A stretch of 20,345 bases of DNA from an uncultured Mailhella sp. (GTDB lineage: Bacteria > Desulfobacterota > Desulfovibrionia > Desulfovibrionales > Desulfovibrionaceae): the NCBI GenBank assembly GCA_905192935.1, contig CAJJMX010000007.1, positions 1 to 20,345 on the forward strand, written 5' to 3'. The position numbers and the translations under genes were made by a program. Shown here one piece after another: positions 13,849 through 20,345 of this stretch (positions are counted from its first letter, which is position 1; each line of letters opens with the position of its first letter). Under the pieces are notes generated by a model that saw only the letters and a list, made by a program, of their open reading frames with translations, had not been told where the DNA came from and did no database searches.

Positions 13849-14658
13849 ATGAAGATTCGCAACATCCTCTCCCTTGCGGCATCGCTCCTGCTTCTTGTCG
13901 GATTCCATGGCGCGGCGCAGGCCGATCAGCTGGCGGACATACAGAGCCGCGGCGTCCTTCGTGTGGCCGTCCCTCAGGACTATCCGCCCTTCGGCTTTGT
14001 GGGGCCGGACATGAAGATGCGCGGCTACGATGTGGAAATGGCGCAGTATCTGGCCAAGGATCTCGGCGTGAAGTGCGAGCTCGTTCCGGCCACGGGCGCC
14101 AACCGCATCGCCTTTCTTCAGAGCGGCAGGGTGGACATCGTGATCTCCACGCTCGGCAAGACGGCCGAGCGCCTCAAGGCCATAGATTTCGCCATGGCCT
14201 ACGCTCCCACCTACCTCGGCGTGTTCGGTCCCGAATCCATCAAGGTCGAAAAGCCCGAGGATCTGAAGGGGCACAGCGTCAGCGTGACGCGCGGCAACAT
14301 CGAGGATCAGCTGCTCACCGAACTCATCGACGACAGCGTGACCTGCAAGAGATACGAAGACACCAACACCACGAGTCAGGCATACCTGTCCGGCCAGACC
14401 GAATTCATCTGCACGCTGAACTTCGTGGCAGGCGCCCTGCGCATGCGCATGAAGGACGACCGCCGTCCCGAGCTGAAGTTCAATCTGCGCAATTCTCCCA
14501 ACTTCGTGGGCCTTCGTCAGAATGAACCCGCACTGAAGGCCGCACTGAACAAGGGCATCACCAAGGCTTTCGAGGACGGCACGCTGAACCGCCTGTCCGA
14601 AACGTATCTCGGCGTTCCCCTTCCCGCCGACATGATTCACCAGGAACCGGAAATCTGA
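13849..14658 (+). CDS. ABC importer periplasmic binding protein, family 3 (polar amino acid type)
   Basis: This 269-residue binding protein captures the importer's ligand in the periplasm. A signal peptide (1-25, ending GAAQA before DQ) is clear. The mature protein has the family-3 pattern: RGVLRVAVPQDYPPFGF, GYDVEMAQYLAKDLGV, NRIAFLQSGRVDIVIS and TAERLKAIDF. R108 there is the residue that usually grips the ligand carboxylate. In the second lobe, the position where amino-acid binders usually carry an aspartate for the alpha-amine (FVYD/VLHD in relatives) reads FICTLN, with L190 in its place. The ligand may therefore be a carboxylate without a free alpha-amine, such as a ureide. AGAGGT precedes the ATG. 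It is first in the sigma54-driven operon. The gap to the permease gene is unusually long. Confidence 0.92.
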   Translation: MKIRNILSLAASLLLLVGFHGAAQADQLADIQSRGVLRVAVPQDYPPFGFVGPDMKMRGYDVEMAQYLAKDLGVKCELVPATGANRIAFLQSGRVDIVISTLGKTAERLKAIDFAMAYAPTYLGVFGPESIKVEKPEDLKGHSVSVTRGNIEDQLLTELIDDSVTCKRYEDTNTTSQAYLSGQTEFICTLNFVAGALRMRMKDDRRPELKFNLRNSPNFVGLRQNEPALKAALNKGITKAFEDGTLNRLSETYLGVPLPADMIHQEPEI

Positions 14659-15022
14659 GGACAATGCCGTCCGAGGCTTCGGAAACGCAGCACATTCGTC
14701 TGCTCTTTCCTCAGCCTCTGCAGATCACCGGAACTCCGAAGCTCCGGGATGACGGAAAGGCCTGACGGCGCGGGCATCCCTCTCCCGGAGCTTACCAGAA
14801 AACGAAGACGGCGCATCCGCACGCCGTTTCTCCCCAAAGCACCTGAACGTCGTCCGGATGCAGCTTTCTCCTCGGCTGCACCGGATGACGGACGGGCGGT
14901 CCCTTCCTCCTGACCGGCCCGTTCTTCTCCCGGCGCGTCCGTCTGCAGACATTGGTTTTCTTCCGGAAACGGCACGTTTCCGCCAGGGATGCAGCGGACG
15001 CCCTGCATTTTCAGGATTCACC
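14659..15022 (+). other. Structured 364-base gap between binding-protein and permease genes
   Basis: No gene is supported here. Three inverted repeats were found. AAGCTCCGGGA (14739-14749) pairs with TCCCGGAGCTT (14783-14793). ACGGCG (14808-14813) pairs with CGCCGT (14822-14827). TCCGG-A-TGCAGC (14853-14864) pairs with GCTGCACCGGA (14875-14885) with one bulged base. None ends in a strong T-run. Such hairpins commonly stabilise the binding-protein mRNA and lower permease expression. The sequence GGATGACGGA follows a CCG-rich context twice (near 14747 and 14882). No promoter was recognised before the permease. Confidence 0.55.
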
Positions 15023-15688
15023 ATGGCCACTTACGTTCTCAATTTTCAAGGGCTGGCCGATTATGCCCAGCACTTTCTTTCCGGTCTTGCCCTCACGGCG
15101 GAGCTGGCCGTCGCGGCGACGGTGGGCGGCATCGCCCTCGGCATCATCGGGGGCATCGTGCGCAACGGCAAAAAAAATCTTCTCTACAAGGTCTGGACCG
15201 CGTATGTGGAGCTGTTCCGCAACACGCCCTTTCTCGTCCAGCTTTTCTTCATCTTCTTCGGCCTTCCGGAACTCGGCATACATCTGGCCGCCGAACCTGC
15301 GGCGCTTCTGGCCCTCATCGTCAATCTCGGCGCCTACATCACGGAGATCGTCCGGGCGGCCATCGCCGTCACGCCCAAGGGACAGTGGGAGGCCGCCCGT
15401 GTGCTGGGTCTGAGCAAGTGGCAGGCCTACCGGAAGGTCGTGCTTCCTCCGGCCATACGCAAGGTCTACCCGGCCATAGTCGGACAGTGCGTTCTGGTCA
15501 TGCTCGGTTCCGCCGTCATCTCGCAGATATCCTGCGAAGACCTGACCTATGCCGCCAGCTACACGCAGTCCATCACGTTCCTTTCCTTTGAATCCTACAT
15601 GGCCGCGACCGTGCTTTATCTGCTTCTGGCCGTCGTCATGCGCCATGCCATGCTGGGACTCGGCAAATATCTCTTCAGGGGGAACTGA
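15023..15688 (+). CDS. ABC importer permease, HisM/GlnP family (first)
   Basis: This 221-residue inner-membrane permease carries several hydrophobic segments, starting at LALTAELAVAATVGGIALGIIGGI. The amino-acid-permease signature VELFRNTPFLVQLFFIFFG is present. The cytoplasmic EAA loop that contacts the ATPase is GQWEAARVLGLS (from G120). The ATG at 15023 with AGGA (15013-15016) is chosen. The frame stays open upstream to 14858, but that stretch codes for arginine- and proline-rich sequence unlike any permease. It pairs with the following permease as a heterodimer; the two genes are separated by two bases. Confidence 0.92.
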   Translation: MATYVLNFQGLADYAQHFLSGLALTAELAVAATVGGIALGIIGGIVRNGKKNLLYKVWTAYVELFRNTPFLVQLFFIFFGLPELGIHLAAEPAALLALIVNLGAYITEIVRAAIAVTPKGQWEAARVLGLSKWQAYRKVVLPPAIRKVYPAIVGQCVLVMLGSAVISQISCEDLTYAASYTQSITFLSFESYMAATVLYLLLAVVMRHAMLGLGKYLFRGN

Positions 15689-15690
15689 TC

Positions 15691-16335
15691 ATGATGATGG
15701 AATTCACACTGTGGGACATCATCCGCAATCTGCTCTTCGCCATGCGCTGGACGCTGGCTCTCTCTCTGGTGGCCCTCGGCGGAGGCGCGCTGTTCACCAT
15801 GATTCTGCTCACGCTCAGGCTGACCTGCGGCGCCCGCGTAAACCGGGCCATCTCCCTGTACGTCAACCTGTTCCAGGGCACGCCCATTCTCATGCAGCTG
15901 TTTCTGGTGTTCTTCGCCTTTCCCCTCGTGGGCATCGAGGTCAGTCCCTGGACGGCCGCAAGCGTATGCCTGATCCTCTACGCTTCGGCCTACCTTCTCG
16001 ACATCTGGTACAGCGCCGTGCGTTCCCTGCCCCGCGGACAGTGGGAAGCCTGCCGCGTGCTCGGACTGTCGTTTCCGCAGACCATGATGCACGTCGTCAT
16101 GCCTCAGGCCGTCCGGCTCGCCGCCGCCCCGAGCGTGGGATTCATCGTGCAGCTCATCAAGAACACCTCCCTGACATCGGTCATCGGCTTTGAGGAAATG
16201 ACCAAGGTCGGCATGGTGCTCACCAACGCCACCTTTGAACCGTTCAAGATCTACGGCCTGCTCGCCCTCGGCTACTTTCTTCTCTGCTTTCCCCTTTCCC
16301 GTCTCGCACGCCGTCTCGAAGGAACCTCGCGATGA
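15691..16335 (+). CDS. ABC importer permease, HisM/GlnP family (second)
   Basis: This 214-residue partner permease has the same architecture. A hydrophobic segment near LALSLVALGGGALFTMILLTL is followed by YVNLFQGTPILMQLFLVFFAF. The EAA loop is GQWEACRVLGLS (from G116), and there is a late loop FIVQLIKNTSLTSVIGFEE typical of the family. AGGGGGAA (15678-15685) serves the first of three consecutive ATG codons. The stop overlaps the ATPase start in an ATGA junction, indicating translational coupling. Confidence 0.92.
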   Translation: MMMEFTLWDIIRNLLFAMRWTLALSLVALGGGALFTMILLTLRLTCGARVNRAISLYVNLFQGTPILMQLFLVFFAFPLVGIEVSPWTAASVCLILYASAYLLDIWYSAVRSLPRGQWEACRVLGLSFPQTMMHVVMPQAVRLAAAPSVGFIVQLIKNTSLTSVIGFEEMTKVGMVLTNATFEPFKIYGLLALGYFLLCFPLSRLARRLEGTSR

Positions 16336-17069
16336 ACATCATGACCATATGCAGTCTGCAGAAATATTACGGTGACAACCATGTCCTGAAAGGCATCGAC
16401 CTCAACATACAGCAGGGAGAATCCGTGGCCATCATCGGCCAGTCCGGCTCGGGCAAGTCCACGCTCCTGCGCTGCATGAACGGTCTCGAGGACTATCAGG
16501 AAGGCTGGATACGCTTCGGCAACATGCTGATCACCTCCGACGAAAAAAAAGCCCGAGAGATCAGCCGGAACATCGGCATGATCTTTCAGCAGTTCAATCT
16601 GTTTCCCCATCTCACGGCCGCGGAGAACGTCATGCTCGCGCCCCGGCTGGTCCTGAATCTGCCGGAAAAGGAGTGCCGGACGCTGGCCGAGGAAATGCTC
16701 GCCAAGGTGGGACTCGGCGACCGCATGGACTACTATCCATCCGGCCTTTCCGGCGGCCAGCAGCAGCGCGTGGCCATAGCCCGCGCTCTCGCCATGAAGC
16801 CGCGCATGCTGCTCTGCGATGAAATCACCTCGGCCCTCGACCCCGAACTCGTGGGCGAAGTGCTCAAGGTCGTGGAACAGCTCGCCGGCGAAGGTCTCTC
16901 TCTGGTTCTCGTCACGCATGAAATGGCCTTCGCCCGCGATGTCGCCGACCGGGTCGTGTTCATGCACAAGGGCAAGATCCATGAGGAAGGCCCGGCCAGA
17001 GAGCTGTTCCGTCATCCGCAGACCCCGGAACTCGAGCAGTTCATTTCCCGCGCCCGCGCAGGCCTGTAG
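16332..17069 (+). CDS. ABC importer ATPase, GlnQ/HisP family
   Basis: This 245-residue ATPase powers the importer. All nucleotide-binding motifs are intact: Walker A GQSGSGKST (36-44), Q-loop FQQFNLFPHLT, signature LSGGQQQRVA (from L139), Walker B LLCDE (D163, E164), D-loop SALDPE and switch histidine H196 in VTHEMAFA. The usual DEPTSALD reads DEITSALD here, a tolerated variant. AAGGAA (16319-16324) precedes the ATG. The gene begins inside the permease stop codon. A 71-base gap without a terminator leads to the aminotransferase, so the enzymes likely share the importer's transcript. Confidence 0.94.
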   Translation: MNIMTICSLQKYYGDNHVLKGIDLNIQQGESVAIIGQSGSGKSTLLRCMNGLEDYQEGWIRFGNMLITSDEKKAREISRNIGMIFQQFNLFPHLTAAENVMLAPRLVLNLPEKECRTLAEEMLAKVGLGDRMDYYPSGLSGGQQQRVAIARALAMKPRMLLCDEITSALDPELVGEVLKVVEQLAGEGLSLVLVTHEMAFARDVADRVVFMHKGKIHEEGPARELFRHPQTPELEQFISRARAGL

Positions 17070-17140
17070 ACGCTTTTTCCCTTCTTTCGACAACCATGGG
17101 CCCTGCGGCCCGCCGCAACCTTCCAACGCACAGAGGCAAC

Positions 17141-18376
17141 ATGTTCGACATGCACTACGATCAGATCAATCCTCCGGCCCGTCTGCTCATGGGCCCGGGT
17201 CCCATCAACGCCGATCCCAGAGTGCTCCGCGCCATGAGCGCCCAGCTCATAGGCCAGTACGATCCCGTCATGACGGGATACATGAACGAGACCATGGCGC
17301 TCTACCGCGAAGTGTTTCAGACCGCCAACGCGCAGACCTTCCTTGTGGACGGCACGTCCCGGGCGGGCATAGAGGCGCTGCTCGTTTCCTCCATACGTCC
17401 CGGAGACAAGGTCCTCGTCACCGTGGCCGGACGCTTCGGCCTGCTGCTGTGTGAGATCGCCCGGCGATGCGGCGCAGAGCTGCACACGCTGGAACGTCCG
17501 TGGGGAGAAATCTTCTCCCCCGACGAAGTGGAGGATGCGATCCGCAAGGTACGTCCGCGCATCCTGCTCACCGTGCACGGCGACACGTCCACCTGCATGG
17601 CCCAGCCTCTTGAGGAGCTCGGGGACATCTGCCGCCGTTACGACGTGCTCTTCTATACGGACGCCACGGCCACACTGGGCGGCAACACCCTGAAAACGGA
17701 CGAATGGGGCCTTGATGCCGTTTCCGCCGGTCTGCAGAAATGCCTTGCCGGCTCTTCCGGCACGTCTCCCGTCACCATGAGTCCCCGCTTCGTGGAAGTC
17801 TGCCGTCGCCGCCGTCTCGTGGAGGAAGGCGTGAGGACCGCCTCGCATGAGTGCGGAAGCGACGTCCCCATCCGGTCCAACTACTTCGACGTTTGCATGC
17901 TCATGGACTACTGGGGCGAGGAGCGGCTCAATCACCACACCGAGGCCACCACGGCCCTGTACGGCGCGCGGGAATGTGCGCGCATACTCTGTCAGGAAGG
18001 CGTGGACCATGCCGTGGAGCGGCACAGACTCCACGGAAACGCCATGCTCGCCGGCATCACGGCCATGGGACTTCAGCCCTTCGGCGACATGAAGCACAAG
18101 ATGAACAACGTCCTCGGCGTGGAGATCCCCTCGGGCGTGGACGGCGAACAGGTGCGCAGCATGCTGCTTTCCGACTTCGGCATCGAGATAGGTTCCTCCT
18201 TCGGGCCTCTCAAGGGGCGCATCTGGCGCATAGGCACCATGGGATACAACGCGCGCAAGGACTGCGTGCTGACGACGCTGGCCGCGCTTGAGGCCGTGCT
18301 CGTCAGACTGGGACTGCACATTCCCGAAGGCAAGGCCGTACAGGGGGCATGGGACTACTATGACGAACACAAGTAG
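17141..18376 (+). CDS. PLP-dependent aminotransferase, PucG-like (ureidoglycine-glyoxylate aminotransferase candidate)
   Basis: This 411-residue class V (fold type I) aminotransferase belongs to the alanine-glyoxylate/PucG branch. It starts with the glycine loop LLMGPGPINADPRVL, and has VDGTSRAGIEALLVS for the phosphate site, YTDATATLGG with the cofactor aspartate, and the PLP lysine K200 in GLQKCLAGSSG. IRSNYFDVCMLMDYW and RLNHHTEATTALYGARE resemble PucG-type enzymes. PucG converts ureidoglycine plus glyoxylate to N-carbamoyl-oxoglycine (oxalurate) plus glycine. AGAGG (17132-17136) favours the ATG at 17141 over the in-frame one at 17096. It is followed by an overlapping allantoate-hydrolase-like gene, mirroring the pucF-pucG pairing of Bacillus. 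Alanine- or serine-glyoxylate activity is the main alternative. Confidence 0.82.
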   Translation: MFDMHYDQINPPARLLMGPGPINADPRVLRAMSAQLIGQYDPVMTGYMNETMALYREVFQTANAQTFLVDGTSRAGIEALLVSSIRPGDKVLVTVAGRFGLLLCEIARRCGAELHTLERPWGEIFSPDEVEDAIRKVRPRILLTVHGDTSTCMAQPLEELGDICRRYDVLFYTDATATLGGNTLKTDEWGLDAVSAGLQKCLAGSSGTSPVTMSPRFVEVCRRRRLVEEGVRTASHECGSDVPIRSNYFDVCMLMDYWGEERLNHHTEATTALYGARECARILCQEGVDHAVERHRLHGNAMLAGITAMGLQPFGDMKHKMNNVLGVEIPSGVDGEQVRSMLLSDFGIEIGSSFGPLKGRIWRIGTMGYNARKDCVLTTLAALEAVLVRLGLHIPEGKAVQGAWDYYDEHK

Positions 18377-19595
18377 CGCACAGGCGATGACGCGCGTCGC
18401 CGAAAGGCTGGCGGAGCTTGCCCGCATAAGCAGAACGGAAAAAGGCGTGACCAGACTCTACCTCACGCCGGAACACAAGAAGGCCAACGCCCTTGTGGGA
18501 AGCTGGATGAAGCAGGCGGGCATGAGCGTGCATGAAGACGCCGCCGGAAACATCCGCGGCCGTCTGGAAGGCTCCGATCCCTCGCTTCCGGCCATCATGC
18601 TCGGCTCCCATCTCGACACCGTGGTGGAAGCGGGAGCCTACGACGGCACGCTCGGCGTCATTGCCGCCATTGAAGCCGTGGCCCGTCTGCACGAGCAGGG
18701 CCGTCGTCCCCGGCACTCCGTGGAAGTCGCAGGCTTTGCCGACGAGGAAGGGGCGCGCTTCGGCGTCACCTATCTGGGCAGCGCCGCGATTGCCGGTCTC
18801 TGGGAAAAGGCATGGTTCGACGCCGTGGACGCCGACGGCACGACCCTGCGTCAGGCCATGCTGGACTTCGGTCTGGACCCCGACGCCGTGGACGAGGCGC
18901 GCATGGCGCCCGAAAGCCTGTGCGGCTACATCGAGCTGCATATCGAGCAGGGGATCCTTCTGGAAAAGCACGACAGACCGCTCGGAGCCGTGACGGGCAT
19001 CAACTGCTCCCGCCGCTTCAACATCCGCATCATCGGCAAGACCGGACACGCGGGCACCATTCCCATGTCCTGCCGGAAGGATCCCATGATGGGCGCGGCC
19101 GCGGTCATATCCTCGCTGGAGCAGATCGCGAAAAGATACGGCGATTCCCTGTACTGCACCGTGGGCTACATCACCTGCACGCCCAACACGGCCAACTGCA
19201 TTCCCGCCGAGATAGATCTGCGGCTCGACGTGCGCTCCTGCCGCACCGAGGAGCTGAACGAAGCGCTCGACGCCATGCTCGAATCCGCCGGACGCATCTG
19301 CCGGGAAAGGGGACTCACCTTCCTGTACGCCCCGTTCTTCGAATCTCTTCTGGCCGAATGTTCCCCCGCCCTCGTCCGTCAGGTCTCCGAGGCCGTCACC
19401 GCCGTGCAGGGCGACTGTCCCATGCTCTCCAGCGGAGCCGGACACGACGCCGCGGAAATGTCCCGCGTCTGGCCCATGGCCATGATCTTTCTGCGCTGCC
19501 GGGACGGCGTGTCGCACTGCCCGGAAGAGTACGCCTCGCCCAAGGACATGGAGGCGGGCGTGCAGGCTCTTCTGAACATTCTCGCCCGATACTGA
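18360..19595 (+). CDS. M20-family Zn/Mn hydrolase, allantoate amidohydrolase-like
   Basis: This 411-residue metallohydrolase matches the length of AllC. The expected two-metal site is intact: H84 (GSHLDT), D95 (YDGTLG), E130 with base E129 (DEEGARF), H194 (LHIEQG) and H386 (DGVSHCP). HAGTIPM and SGAGHDAAEM are hallmarks of the allantoate amidohydrolase/N-carbamoyl amino acid hydrolase branch. The reaction would release ammonia and CO2 from allantoate, giving ureidoglycine for the preceding PucG-like enzyme. The ATG at 18360 lies inside the aminotransferase gene (17-base overlap), with AGGGGG (18342-18347) upstream at a rather long spacing; the ATG at 18387 is an alternative. N-carbamoyl-amino-acid or ureidoglycolate hydrolase activity is possible, but the neighbour favours allantoate. 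It is the last gene of the operon. Confidence 0.85.
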   Translation: MTNTSSAQAMTRVAERLAELARISRTEKGVTRLYLTPEHKKANALVGSWMKQAGMSVHEDAAGNIRGRLEGSDPSLPAIMLGSHLDTVVEAGAYDGTLGVIAAIEAVARLHEQGRRPRHSVEVAGFADEEGARFGVTYLGSAAIAGLWEKAWFDAVDADGTTLRQAMLDFGLDPDAVDEARMAPESLCGYIELHIEQGILLEKHDRPLGAVTGINCSRRFNIRIIGKTGHAGTIPMSCRKDPMMGAAAVISSLEQIAKRYGDSLYCTVGYITCTPNTANCIPAEIDLRLDVRSCRTEELNEALDAMLESAGRICRERGLTFLYAPFFESLLAECSPALVRQVSEAVTAVQGDCPMLSSGAGHDAAEMSRVWPMAMIFLRCRDGVSHCPEEYASPKDMEAGVQALLNILARY

Positions 19596-19649
19596 AAAGC
19601 GCAGAGGGAAACTCCCTCCCCCGTCTGCGTCTTCCCAGGAAAATAACGA

Positions 19650-19690
19650 AGCCCCGCGGCAACCTGAAGAAAGGCCGCGGGGCTCCTTTT
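19650..19690. terminator. Strong terminator ending the ureide operon, possibly bidirectional
   Basis: AGCCCCGCGGC (19650-19660) pairs perfectly with GCCGCGGGGCT (19674-19684), followed by CCTTTTC. It lies between convergent genes and may also serve the minus-strand gene, though the T-rich tail on that side is weak. A smaller hairpin (CGCAGA 19600-19605 with TCTGCG 19624-19629, inner GGGA/TCCC) lies between the stop codon and this terminator. Confidence 0.85.
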
Positions 19691-19765
19691 CTGTCCGGAG
19701 CTGTCGCTTTTCCCGGAGGAACGCAGACGCAAAGATCACCGCGGACGACAAACGTTCCGGCAAAG

Positions 19766-20345
19766 CTACTTCGCAGGATATCCCACGGGCTGAATCATGT
19801 ACACCTTCCAGCCCTCAGGCAGAGGAAGCTTTCCGTCGAGCCTGTTCGTTTCCTGCGCCTTCATCACGTTGGCAAGCCCGGCGGAAGCGCAGTACAACGC
19901 CACGTTTTCGTACATGGAACCTATGTGGAAGGGGGAGTAATGATCGCTCTCCTGCGCCACATGCAGAAGCACCATGGGCGCACCGTTGTCATACTGCTTC
20001 AGGTAATCGCCCTGAAGCACCTGCTCAAGTACGTTCTGTCCCGCATCGTAGCGATACACGCCGTCCGGCAGCACGGCGTACACGCCTATGCGCTGGTAGT
20101 TCATGGCCGTAGGAACGGTGAGCCTGCCGTCCTCGCGGTTCACGCCGCAGGCAGCCCACAGGATATTGGACACTTCCTGCATGGGCAGCGGCCGGGAATC
20201 GAAGCGGCGCTCCACATGTCTTTTTGCCAGACACTCCAGCATGGAAAGTCCTCCCGTCTTCTGCGGCGCGGGAAGCTCCACCAGCATTTCGGCCATGGAC
20301 TGCGCAGGCACGGCCAGAGCCGCACAGCAAACAAGGGAAAGCACC
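19766..20345 (-). CDS. Exported nitroreductase-family protein (5' end outside window)
   Basis: At least 192 residues are present, ending at TAG (19766-19768). The first in-window codon usable as a start is GTG at the very edge. The hydrophobic stretch LSLVCCAALAVPAQSMA looks like a signal peptide whose positively charged N-terminus is missing, so the true start probably lies beyond 20345. The mature part has nitroreductase features: LAKRHVERRFDSRPLPMQEVSNILWAACG for FMN binding, then AMNYQRIGVYAVLPDGVYRYD, and MYENVALYCASAGLA. This resembles the periplasmic SagB/ThcOx-like FMN reductases. Substrate is unknown. It converges on the ureide operon and is probably unrelated to it. Confidence 0.82.
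   Translation of the reverse strand, partial: VLSLVCCAALAVPAQSMAEMLVELPAPQKTGGLSMLECLAKRHVERRFDSRPLPMQEVSNILWAACGVNREDGRLTVPTAMNYQRIGVYAVLPDGVYRYDAGQNVLEQVLQGDYLKQYDNGAPMVLLHVAQESDHYSPFHIGSMYENVALYCASAGLANVMKAQETNRLDGKLPLPEGWKVYMIQPVGYPAK

Noticed and set aside
14739..14793. Inverted repeat between binding protein and permease as a true operon terminator
   Set aside because: It has a 33-base loop and no T-run, and no promoter was recognised before the permease, so full termination is unlikely.
14858..15022. N-terminal extension of the first permease
   Set aside because: The added residues are Arg/Pro-rich and unlike a permease. AGGA before the ATG at 15023 and the normal family length favour the shorter protein.
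1..20345. CRISPR array, insertion sequence, prophage or toxin-antitoxin module
   Set aside because: No regularly spaced repeats, transposase, integrase or toxin-like genes were seen. The window consists of metabolic and transport operons.

Overview
This is a GC-rich bacterial window with strong C/G preference at third codon positions. Eleven of the twelve main genes read rightward. Gene content and style fit a Gram-negative anaerobe of the Desulfovibrionaceae type (Desulfovibrio, Bilophila or Mailhella-like). This placement is an inference from recognised families, not from a marker gene. No rRNA, tRNA, insertion sequence, prophage or CRISPR array was seen.

Region A (about 1-9460) is a glycogen/alpha-glucan operon. 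In order it encodes a GH133-type debranching enzyme, a GT4 glucan synthase-like glycosyltransferase, a GH57 alpha-amylase and a 1426-residue protein. That large protein joins a eukaryotic-type (GT3) glycogen synthase to an alpha-glucan phosphorylase (GT35). Chain building, debranching, internal cleavage and phosphorolysis are thus encoded together. No branching enzyme or nucleotide-sugar pyrophosphorylase lies in the window. A sigma70-like promoter with an adjacent dyad precedes the operon. A very long hairpin followed by T6 sits just before the fusion gene, and an intrinsic terminator follows it.

Region B (about 9880-12054) is an ammonium-sensing pair, amt-glnK, driven by a clear sigma54 (-24/-12) promoter and closed by an intrinsic terminator. 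The PII protein lacks the tyrosine that is normally uridylylated.

Region C (12127-13542) is a stand-alone amidase closely resembling the amidase half of allophanate hydrolase (AtzF), without the C-terminal domain.

Region D (13771-19690) starts with a second sigma54 promoter. It drives a polar-amino-acid-type ABC importer (binding protein, two permeases, ATPase), then a PucG-like ureidoglycine/glyoxylate aminotransferase, and then an M20 metallohydrolase of the allantoate amidohydrolase type. A strong terminator ends it. Together, B-D look like a nitrogen-limitation island: ammonium uptake and sensing, plus import and dismantling of a ureide such as allantoate, with the amidase possibly handling a downstream ureido acid.

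Region E (19766-20345, minus strand) is an exported nitroreductase-family protein whose 5' end runs off the window.
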